DNA from: JABDJZ01 sp047619685
GTDB lineage: Bacteria; Bacteroidota; Rhodothermia; Rhodothermales; UBA10348
Assembly (NCBI GenBank): GCA_047619685.1
Contig: JBLHLC010000009.1
Location: forward strand, 54,840-118,839
Reading direction: 5' to 3'
Length of the DNA: 64,000 nucleotides
Shown here: piece after piece, positions 1-7,992 of the stretch
Layout: each line of letters starts with the position of its first letter
Numbering within the stretch: position 1 is the first letter of the stretch
Notes under the pieces: model-generated
The model's input: the letters and a program-made list of their open reading frames with translations, nothing else
The model's database searches: none
What the model was told of the DNA's origin: nothing
Position numbers and translations under genes: made by a program

Positions 1-254
1 ATACCAAACTTACCGGATCTCTCGACTCGGCATTCACGGCCGGAATCACCCTTGAGGTCCTCCTCCAGGCCCCCACCGGAGGAACGCCCACGCAGAAGAC
101 GCGCAGCACCTCTGCCCAGGACCTTGTAACGGGTATAGCTCACGTTGCCGAGTCCAGCCTCTCGATTACCTATACGGCGACCGCCACCACGGCCGTGGCC
201 TCCAACGGGGCCGGCGTGGCCCGCACCGTTACGTTCACTCTCACCGTCGTCTGA
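1..254 (+). CDS. 3' end of a secreted beta-rich (pilin-like) protein, partial
   Basis: The frame starting at base 3 is open from the window edge to TGA at 252-254 and encodes about 83 residues. The composition is rich in Thr, Ala and Val, and the C-terminus ends SITYTATATTAV..VTFTLTVV. The next protein ends in the same style (TLTYRATATAA..VSFTVLAQ), so the two look like tandem paralogues with a final beta-hairpin. The stop overlaps the next start as ATGA, indicating a translationally coupled operon. The N-terminus lies outside the window. The function is unknown. A structural subunit of a surface fibre is an inference from the chaperone-like and usher-like neighbours. Confidence 0.6.
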   Translation, partial: TKLTGSLDSAFTAGITLEVLLQAPTGGTPTQKTRSTSAQDLVTGIAHVAESSLSITYTATATTAVASNGAGVARTVTFTLTVV

Positions 255-766
255 TGACGGACCGAACCATATCGGGACTTTCCAAGGTTGCCTCGACAAC
301 CCTGGCCCTTTTGTGGCTTCTGGCTATGACCAATACCAGCGCCGCGCAGAGCCTGGTGTTCTCATCGGGAGGTGGTCCGCTGACCTTGACGCTTACGACT
401 GCCAGCGCAGGTAGCAATCCCACTGATGCGTCTGACGCCTCCACGGAGCTCACCTGGGACGGTGACTTTGGGGTCACCGCAAAAATTTCTGTGAGTACGT
501 GCTGCCCGAGCCAGTCCTTTGGCCTCAATGTGGAACTGACGGTAACCAGCTGGGGAAGCGGCACCGTGGGTACCGAGCAGGGAGAGAAAGCCCTCACCGA
601 TGGCATGGCCGACGCAGACCTTTTTAATGGCATCCCGACAACCCGTCCAGGCCGGTTGGGAGTCGGCACCCTCACGTACCGCGCCACGGCGACGGCGGCT
701 CAGGGAACCAGCGCCGAAAACGGCGACGACAATCACACCGTGAGCTTCACCGTGCTAGCTCAATGA
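254..766 (+). CDS. Secreted beta-rich (pilin-like) protein
   Basis: This 170-residue protein has an N-terminal signal peptide with a hydrophobic core around residues 14-26, ending in the Ala-Ala-Gln cleavage context typical of this genome. The mature part is beta-rich and contains one CC pair (STCCPS) but no recognisable enzyme motif. Its last 35 residues resemble the end of the preceding partial protein. The start overlaps the previous stop by ATGA, and its own stop overlaps the next start at 763 by ATGA, so three genes are tightly coupled. I do not recognise a named family. A secreted structural subunit is the best guess from context. Confidence 0.65.
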   Translation: MTDRTISGLSKVASTTLALLWLLAMTNTSAAQSLVFSSGGGPLTLTLTTASAGSNPTDASDASTELTWDGDFGVTAKISVSTCCPSQSFGLNVELTVTSWGSGTVGTEQGEKALTDGMADADLFNGIPTTRPGRLGVGTLTYRATATAAQGTSAENGDDNHTVSFTVLAQ

Positions 767-1590
767 CAAAGACTGCTATGCGAACTATCGCCGCGCTTCT
801 TCTGGCTCGCCTCGTCCAGACATCGTCCGCCCAGATATCGGTGCGCTCATCCCTCTCGGATGATCGAGAGCTAGAGCCCGGCTCCACGTACGAAGGCGTC
901 ATCCAGATCTGGAACGAAACCGGCCAACTTCAGGAGGCCAAAATCTACCAGACCGACTATCTCTTCTACTCGGATGGCTCAAACGTCTATGGCGACCCTG
1001 GTCTGAACGAGCGCTCCAACGCCAGTTAGACCCAGGTATCGGCGACCGCGGTCGCACCTCCTCCCCATCAGCGGGTCTCGCTCAGTTACACCGTCCAGGT
1101 GCCTGATTCGGTCGGTGGCCAGGCCATCGAGGGATCATACTGGAGCATGATCATGGTGGAGGCGGTTCCGAGTGAGTCTCCGGAATCCACGGTCACCCCC
1201 CTCGCCGACTAGCCCCAGTATTCGGTCCTGCAGCTGATGCGGTATGGAGTGCAGGTGGCCACCCACATCACTGGCACCGGACACAAAAACCTGGCCTTGC
1301 CGGACGGCAAGCTGATCAAGTCCGAAGAAGGCGAAGTCTCTTTTCAGGTAAGCCTTGAAAACGTGGGCTCCCGGATGGCGCGTCCCGAAGTCTGGGTCGA
1401 ATTGTATGACGATCAGGGGACGGCGTTTGGACGACGTGAAGGTGTTCAAAACCGAATCTACCCTGGCACGTCGGTGAAGCAGGCCATAAGACTGGGCGAT
1501 CTCGGAACGGGCGAATACCGCGCTCTGGTCATTCTGGATGACGGCGAGAACGACGTATTTGGCGCAAAATACCGCCTGAAGATCGAGTAG
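763..1590 (+). pseudogene. Periplasmic Ig-like chaperone-like protein, interrupted by two in-frame TAG codons
   Basis: One frame runs from ATG 763 to TAG 1588-1590 with in-frame TAG codons at 1027-1029 and 1210-1212. The N-terminus is a signal peptide (MRTIAALLLARLVQ). The body has two beta-sandwich-like blocks. The first (residues ~25-125) includes ELEPGSTYEGVIQIWNETG and a region after SNAS that resembles the Ser-Pro-Ser/Val-Pro linker of Ig-like chaperone domains. The second (to residue ~275) includes PEVWVELYDDQG and YPGTSVKQAIRLGDL. Conservation continues across both stops, which argues for one gene. The Ser-Asn-Ala-Ser context makes Trp the likely ancestral residue at the first stop (TGG to TAG). 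It overlaps its upstream neighbour by 4 nt. Confidence 0.6.
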
Positions 1591-1615
1591 GGCCAAGACG
1601 ACTGGTAGTATTCCC

Positions 1616-4600
1616 ATGAAACGACCCCTCACCAAATCGGTCATTCTCATCGTCGGTCTCGCACTGGCGATCGGGCTGTCCTCTGCGTCTGCCCAGACCT
1701 CAGACCTGGATGTGTAGTTCGTGAACGGGAACGAGATCGCAGCCGAATCTGGCGGCGTATCGACGCTGGTATACCGCGTCTCGACCCGAACGCCCGGCCT
1801 CCGTTCTTTGGTGGCATCCCTGTCCCTCCCGGCGGGCTGGATCACCATCGGCGATGCCTTGCCTCTCGATCTCGTGGGCCCCGGATCGGCGGTTGGTTTC
1901 CTCAGTGTTCGGGTACCTGCTTCGACCATCGCCGGCGGATACCCGCTCGAACTTGCCGTTCAGGATGCAGACCGACTCTCGGCCGGGACCAGCGAGACGG
2001 TGACGGTGGTCATCGAAACTGCCTACGGACTGGAACTCTCCATCCCCGCTCCCACCCAATACGTCCGGGCTGGTGACGATGTCACCACTTCGGTCGTTCT
2101 CCGAAACCTGGGCAATTCCCCTGTCTCGGTGTGGTTGGACGTGACTGGACCTCCCGAAGCCAGGGCCAGACTGGACTCTACGCGGGTCCGGCTCGCCCCC
2201 ACGAGCTCGCGCACACTTGTCCTGACCATGACGACCGATGAGCGGATCAACCGGGAGGAACTCTACGAAACCTACATTCGGGCCGAGGCCGAGGGCAACA
2301 CCCGGTCGTTCGTCTCGGCCTCGTTGCGCATTCATGTGATCCCCCTCTTTGCCAGGTCGGAAGGCAGAGCGACCATCGAGCCGGTCCAGATTACGCTGCA
2401 ATCCGTAGGTGACGAGCGAGGTTCAGGTGGGCAACTAGGAGCCTCCAGCAGCTTTGCTGCCCTGGGTGGAACTCTGGATTTCGACATGTTGGTCGCCAAC
2501 CGGCGGGATATGCCCATCTTCGGATCCAGGGACACCTACCGAATGGCCTACTCCAATGAGCAGTTCGCCCTCCGCTTGGGCGATCAGGTGCAGTTCCTGT
2601 CTCCATTGACATCCACCGGAGACTACGGAGCGGGTGCTGGAATGGAATTGAATCGCGGACGCCTCTTCGTGAAGAGCTTTGCGCAGCGCACCAGGCATAT
2701 GCTTCCGGCTCAAAGCGTGGCGGGGGGTTCGCTCGGGCTGAGGGCAGGAAAGTCTAAACTCACTGTGAATGCCCTCAATCGTGTCGGGGCCTATGCGGGA
2801 ACGGTTGTGAGCGCTCGCGGAGAATTCAGTCCTTTCAGCCCCAAACACACCATGGATCTGGAGTGCGGACTCGATTCAGGCGCCGATTTCGGAGACCCGT
2901 CATGCTCCGTTGACGTGGTAGGCCGGACAAGCGGTCTCTCGTACAGCGGGCGACTGCTGGACACGTCACCAACATATCCCGGAACCAGGAGTGGCACCAC
3001 TGAGCAGTCCGCTCGGATTTCCTACCGACTACCCATTGGCCTGACGGCCGAGGGCAATATTCGGCATCAGGAGATCGGCATCTCGGCGGACTTTGGAAGA
3101 AGCAGCCTTCGTTATCAGGTTGGCCTCGGTTTCGCCAACCGGTGAGGCAAGGTCCGCGCCTCCTCTCGTGTCAGTTTTCTCGCAAGGACATGGTCATTCG
3201 ATACGCCAACCACAGTTTCGGATCGCTCCGAGAATGCGGTTCAGATTCAACTCGGCCTCCAGACCAAGCGATTCGACCTGCGCAGTACGGTTGATTTGGG
3301 ACGTGGCTGGAGCGATTCGTTCGGATATAGTGGAGCCGGAAGGAGACACCACGTTTCGGGACGGCTGTTCTTCGGACAGCGCCTGACCCTGAGCGGGACC
3401 GGTGAGCGTGCCACTGGATACCTGAACGGGGCGACCCAACCGACTGAACGGTTGATGCTGAATTTCCGTGCAGCGACTCGCATTGGTCTGCGAACGGAGT
3501 TTTCCGCATCGGTCTACCGAAACGTCATCGGGGCATACGACCCGCAGCCATACACGTCGTTCAAGACACAGGCAAAACACACCCTCCGGAGTGGCCACCT
3601 GATCACACTGCAGGCCCAGTACAGCGCGATCGCCGGAACGAGGCCCGTGGAAGCCAGCGACTATCGCCTCTCCTACTCTTTCCCCATCGGGCTCCCTGTT
3701 GGGGCACCTGTCTCCCGCGGAGCGGACATGATCGGACGCGTCTATGACGCCGACACGGGCGCAGGTCTGGATGGAATCCTGCTCTTCCTGGGCGACGCCG
3801 CTTCTATTTCCGATCGATCTGGCGCCTTCAAGATTCCTCTCCCGCGGTCGGGCAAAGCGTACCTCTCCATTGACAAGCGGAGCATCGGCTACGAAAACGT
3901 GCCCCGGGTGTCGATGCCCTTCGAGGTCTCCCCGGATGACGATCCCTCGTTCTCGCTGGACATCCCGGTTGTGCGTGCCGCATCCGTGAGGGGCACCGTA
4001 AACCTGTTTGGGCCCAGCTCCGGCGAGCGCCTCCTGGGCGACACTGCAGGTTCGAACACCCGACTCTCTGGCCTGGGTAATGTCATCATTGGCCTCTCGT
4101 CCGCCGGCCACGAATACCGTGGGCGAACCGGCTCAGAGGGAACCTTCGAGATCAGAAATGTGGTGCCCGGAGACTACGTTGTCAGAATCCTGGCCGGGCC
4201 ACAGTTGAGCCACCACGGATTCGAGCCAGATTCTGCGCACGTTTCGCTGGCGGCAGGAGAGCGAAGCAGTGTCGAGTTCCGTGCCATCCCCATCATTCCC
4301 CAGATCAGAATGATGCGACCGGCAGGAGGTGCGGTGGCGGTCCTGGAGACGGAAGCCGAACCACCAACCCCCCGTCGCCGAACGGGTGGAGCCGAATTCG
4401 GCCTGAGTGCGGCTTCCTGGAAGGCAGCCCTCTCCGAGAGCTTCCGGTATACCATTATTGTGGGGTCGTCCCCCCTCAGGTCCTATGCGGCCGGCTCCCT
4501 CAGGCGCTTCGAGCAACTGCGCCTCCCAACCGCTGTACTCTCGGAGCAGACCGAGGGTGGGGAACGCTACAGAATGGCGATCGGTCAGTATGCCTGTGCG

Positions 4601-4822
4601 TCCCTCGCCGATGCAGAGCGCCAGCGCCTCTCAAGCCGGATTCCCGACGGCTCCTGGGTCTACCGCTATTCGCCGGGCGACCTGAACGGCCCTGAGGCCA
4701 GCGGCTCGACCCCGCCACCGGTCGCACCCGAGCCTGCATCACCGAATCCTGCGACCGCATCCCTGGAGGGAATGACAACCGGTCTGCCGACTGGCTCCTG
4801 GGTCGTCCGTTACAAACATTGA
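1616..4822 (+). pseudogene. Large usher-like/surface protein with Ig, carboxypeptidase-regulatory and SPOR-like domains, interrupted by TAG and TGA
   Basis: A continuous frame of ~1068 codons starts at ATG 1616 with a clear signal peptide (SVILIVGLALAIGLSSASAQ). It has in-frame TAG at 1715-1717 and TGA at 3143-3145, but coding character continues past both. The order is: Ig-like/NEW3-type beta domains (residues ~35-240), a long stretch of short amphipathic strands typical of an outer-membrane barrel (~280-690), a carboxypeptidase-regulatory-like domain (MIGRVYDADTGAGLDG..), a second such domain (GTFEIRNVVPGDYVVRI), and a SPOR-like C-terminus (YTIIVGSSPL..YRMAIGQY). With a chaperone-like gene before and pilin-like genes on both sides, an usher-like assembly role is plausible but inferred. 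Confidence 0.55.
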
Positions 4823-4890
4823 CGTTGTCACTTAAGTAGTACTACTGTCCTCCGATACTTGGATTCGACAACTGTCGGGAGACGTCTGCC

Positions 4891-5337
4891 TTGAAAAGCA
4901 CGCTGCTACTTGTTTTGTTTTGCCTGATTGGTACGACGGCTGCCTTTGCGCAGTCGGCTACACAGTCGGTGACCATAATCGTGGAGCCTGCGAGTTCTCT
5001 CGGCTTGTCCGGCCGGGTGCAGTTGGATGATTCTGCTACGACTAAAGGTGAAGTCTCGGGAAGCAGTTCCTATTCGCTGTCCAGTACCGAGCCCACCAAA
5101 ATCTCGGCCGCCCTTCAGTCGGGCGGACCCGCTCTGACGTTGGCGATGGACTCCCCCGCTGGCGGTCAAGGCCTTGGTGCCACAGAGCTCGATCGCACCT
5201 CGCGAAGTCAGGCTACCGGTATTCCCGCGTCTCAGAAGTACCTGAAGATGGTATACCGGACCGCTCTCAAAGCGGACTCGGCGCAATTGGATGAGCTCGA
5301 GCAGACCAGAGTAGTCCTGCTGACGCTGACCAACTGA
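4891..5337 (+). CDS. Secreted beta-rich protein of the surface cluster
   Basis: This 148-residue protein uses a TTG start at 4891 that gives a textbook signal peptide (STLLLVLFCLIGTTAAFAQ). No ATG is available in frame nearby. The mature part is Ser/Thr-rich and contains a SATQSVTIIVEPASSLGLSG strand region and a Ser-Ser-Tyr-Ser-Leu repeat-like stretch. The C-terminus ends TRVVLLTLTN, resembling the VTFTLTVV end of the first partial protein. It is probably another secreted structural subunit. It follows the large usher-like gene after 68 bp and ends just before the sigma-54 region of the permease. Confidence 0.65.
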   Translation: MKSTLLLVLFCLIGTTAAFAQSATQSVTIIVEPASSLGLSGRVQLDDSATTKGEVSGSSSYSLSSTEPTKISAALQSGGPALTLAMDSPAGGQGLGATELDRTSRSQATGIPASQKYLKMVYRTALKADSAQLDELEQTRVVLLTLTN

Positions 5338-5355
5338 GCCGCGACTGACGCCCGC

Positions 5356-5371
5356 TGTTCGTTTTCGAACA
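5356..5371. promoter_or_regulatory. Palindromic operator (copy 1), probable UAS for the sigma-54 regulator
   Basis: The sequence is TGTTCG-TTTT-CGAACA, a perfect 6-bp inverted repeat with a 4-nt spacer. Its centre lies about 118 bp upstream of the start predicted from the -24/-12 promoter at 5455. The same half-sites recur at 15861-15878 upstream of the other sigma-54 promoter of this locus. Confidence 0.75.
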
Positions 5372-5454
5372 CCGTCTGGGCGTTTCTGAGCACCCGGACG
5401 ACCAGCTGCACCGAAGCCTGGGGTAAAACGCCGCGAAATGGCGGTTCCGATGTG

Positions 5455-5470
5455 TGGCACGGACGTTGCC
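5455..5470 (+). promoter_or_regulatory. Sigma-54 (-24/-12) promoter of the plus-strand permease gene
   Basis: TGGCACG (5455-5461), four bases, then TTGCC (5466-5470). The GG and GC dinucleotides are separated by exactly 10 nt as sigma-54 requires. The predicted transcription start is near 5481. This rules out the ATG at 5438 as the start of the downstream gene and favours GTG 5510. Confidence 0.8.
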
Positions 5471-5509
5471 GAATTGCGTGTCAACACGCACTCAACTCCG
5501 GCACCTCTC

Positions 5510-7930
5510 GTGATCCGACACTACCTCCGAACGACCATTCGGGTGTTGACCCGCCAACTGACGTTCTCTGTCATCAATCTGGTCGGGCTGTCCGTAGGAA
5601 TTGCCACGGCAATACTCCTCCTGCTTTTTGTCCGCAACGAGATCAGTTTCGACGGCGCCCACCAGAAGGCGGACCGGATCTATCGGGCGTGGGTGCTGGA
5701 GGACTACGGTGAGAACCAGCAGCATTTCAATACGATCACGCCGGTGCGCACGGGGCCTGATCTCCAGGCGGCCTTGCCCGAAGTTGAAGCCGTGGTCCGC
5801 TTTGACCGCAAGAATGGCACGGTTCGTTATGGAGAGGCCAGCCACGACGAAAGCCTCTACATGGTGGACGAGGCTTTCCTGGACGTGTTCGATTTTGACA
5901 TCGTCACGGGCCAGCGCGCAAACCTCTTCGCAGCACCGGATAACGTCGTATTGACGCAGTCTGCGGCGTCCAGATACTTCGGTGGGGAAGAGGCCGTTGG
6001 CGAGGTGCTCACGGTCGATTTCGGTGACGACCAACACCAATTCCAGGTAAGCGGGGTATTGGCCGATGTACCGGAGAACTCGAGCCTCCAGTTCGAGCTA
6101 CTGCTTCCCTACTCCGTATCCGACCGGTTCTACGATGAGCGTGCGCGCTCGGCTTTTTTTAGCGTCAGCCCGGAGACCTATGTCCTGCTGCGGGAGGGCG
6201 CTTCCATTGAGGAGGCCGAGGCAAAAATTCCACCCATGCTGACATCGCTCCTGGGCGATCGCGTGGAGGAGGGACAGTACAAGGTTGGGCTTCAGCCCCT
6301 GCTGGACGTGCACATGAATACGGAATTCCCGCAGGGGTATTCAACGGTTGTGAGTCCCCTGTATGTCAGGATTCTTCTGGCGATTGCTCTTCTGGTACTC
6401 GGCATAGCCTGCATCAACTTCGTGACGCTTTCGGTGAGTCGAGCGATGGGACGCGCGCGGGAAATTGGCATTCGGAAGGCCATTGGTGCCAATCGGACCC
6501 AGTTAATGTTGCAGTACTGGGGTGAGGCGCTGGTTTTGACGGGAGCCTCCCTCCTGCTTGGTTTTGCGCTGGCGGCGACTGCGCTTCCCGCCTTCAACGG
6601 ACTTGCCCAGCGAGAGCTATCACTGGCGTTCGACTTCGAAACCGTCCTCCTGGCTATTGGCGTCTTTGGTGCTGTTGGCCTTCTCGCAGGTCTCTACCCG
6701 GCGGTGGTTCTATCCGGATTCAGCCCGGTCGAAGCGTTCCGCGGGAAGATTGCCGGAAGCGGCAATCGGTCCAGGGTCCGACAGGGTCTTGTGATATCCC
6801 AATTCGCGCTCTCCATCCTGTTGATGGCCAGCACACTGATCATGAGCCGCCAGCTGGACTACCTGCAGTCCAAGGACCTGGGATTCAATCGAGAATCCGT
6901 GATCGCAATTCCCACCAACCTGGGAATCGACGAGGGAAAGGAGGCGGCGGATCGCCTGCGTTTCTGGTCCGCCAATCGCCCGGACGTGGTGGCGGTCAGT
7001 TCAGCGGCCATGCTCTTCGACACGAACGGTTGGTTGCAAATCGGTTATCCGGCGGCCGACGGCAGCTATAGGCGCCATTTTGCCAACGTGGTCGACTTCG
7101 ACTTTGTGGACGCCATGGGTCTCAGGGTCGTCCAGGGCCGAAATTTCGATCGAAGCCAGCCGGGCGACCAGGAACGGGCTGTAGTGGTGAATCAAGCCTT
7201 TGTGGCCTCGCATGGCTGGTCCGATCCGCTAGTCGAGACCATCCCGGGCGAATTTGACGAGCACCAGATCATCGGGGTCGTGGAGGATTTCCACTTTGCC
7301 TCGTTGCACAACCAGATCGAACCGGCCCTGATGGTCCTCACGCCCAACGTGGCGTTTTCAGGGGCCCAGGACGTTGACTATGCCGGATCGTTTTCTACAG
7401 ATCTGGCCGTTCGAATCGCGGGCCCTGACGTCCGGGGAACGATCGCCGCGCTCTCTGAAGCGTGGGCGGAAGTCGCACCCGACAGCCCGTTCACCTACCA
7501 GTTCCTGGATGAGAGCATAGCCGCGCAGTACGGCCAGGAAGAAAGACTGTCGGACGTGGTTACCCTCGGGGCGTTTCTGGCCATTCTGATTGCAGGACTC
7601 GGCTTATTTGGGCTGGCCGCCATGTCCGTGGTTCGCAGGACGAAAGAAATCGGTCTCCGTAAAGTTCTGGGCGCCAACGTCGGCGGGATTGTGGTCCTTT
7701 TCCTTCGTGAGTTCGGTGCCCTTGTGGCCCTCGCCTTCGTGGTGGCCGCACCCGCCGTCTGGTTCGGAGCGCGGGAATGGTTGGCGGGATTCGCCTACCA
7801 GACTGAGGTCGGGCTGCTGCCGTTCCTGGCCGCAGGATTGGGCGCGCTGGCCGTGATGGTCATCGCCGTGAGCTCCCAGTCCCTTCGAGCAGCCTTCGCC
7901 AACCCGGTGGACTCTCTGCGAGACGAGTAA
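5510..7930 (+). CDS. ABC transporter permease, MacB/FtsX type (permease A)
   Basis: This inner-membrane permease has about 806 residues and two FtsX units. An N-terminal helix (FSVINLVGLSVGIATAILLLLF) is followed by a periplasmic MacB-like domain (residues ~45-270), three helices around 285-410, a second periplasmic domain and a final three-helix block from ~680. The motif RTKEIGLRKVLGANVGG marks the last FtsX domain and the tail is NPVDSLRDE. The start is GTG 5510: relatives begin MI/L-(K/R)xYL, and the sigma-54 promoter lies upstream of it but downstream of ATG 5438. It probably works with the ATPases encoded at 12960-14366 in exporting a substrate or moving lipids or peptides in the envelope; the substrate is unknown. 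Confidence 0.9.
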   Translation: MIRHYLRTTIRVLTRQLTFSVINLVGLSVGIATAILLLLFVRNEISFDGAHQKADRIYRAWVLEDYGENQQHFNTITPVRTGPDLQAALPEVEAVVRFDRKNGTVRYGEASHDESLYMVDEAFLDVFDFDIVTGQRANLFAAPDNVVLTQSAASRYFGGEEAVGEVLTVDFGDDQHQFQVSGVLADVPENSSLQFELLLPYSVSDRFYDERARSAFFSVSPETYVLLREGASIEEAEAKIPPMLTSLLGDRVEEGQYKVGLQPLLDVHMNTEFPQGYSTVVSPLYVRILLAIALLVLGIACINFVTLSVSRAMGRAREIGIRKAIGANRTQLMLQYWGEALVLTGASLLLGFALAATALPAFNGLAQRELSLAFDFETVLLAIGVFGAVGLLAGLYPAVVLSGFSPVEAFRGKIAGSGNRSRVRQGLVISQFALSILLMASTLIMSRQLDYLQSKDLGFNRESVIAIPTNLGIDEGKEAADRLRFWSANRPDVVAVSSAAMLFDTNGWLQIGYPAADGSYRRHFANVVDFDFVDAMGLRVVQGRNFDRSQPGDQERAVVVNQAFVASHGWSDPLVETIPGEFDEHQIIGVVEDFHFASLHNQIEPALMVLTPNVAFSGAQDVDYAGSFSTDLAVRIAGPDVRGTIAALSEAWAEVAPDSPFTYQFLDESIAAQYGQEERLSDVVTLGAFLAILIAGLGLFGLAAMSVVRRTKEIGLRKVLGANVGGIVVLFLREFGALVALAFVVAAPAVWFGAREWLAGFAYQTEVGLLPFLAAGLGALAVMVIAVSSQSLRAAFANPVDSLRDE

Positions 7931-7944
7931 GTAGCCCACCGTCA

Positions 7945-7963
7945 GTCGTCAGCCCAAGACGAC
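7945..7963. terminator. Weak hairpin between convergent permease genes
   Basis: GTCGTC (7945-7950) and GACGAC (7958-7963) form a 6-bp stem with a 7-nt loop in the 62-bp gap between convergent genes. There is no T-tract, so a terminator role is tentative. Confidence 0.3.
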
Positions 7964-7992
7964 CTTCGGATGGTGCACCCGCCCGGGGCCGC

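Noticed and set aside
5438..5440. ATG as the start of permease A
   Set aside because: It lies upstream of the sigma-54 -24/-12 boxes (5455-5470) and its added residues do not resemble the family N-terminus; GTG 5510 fits both.
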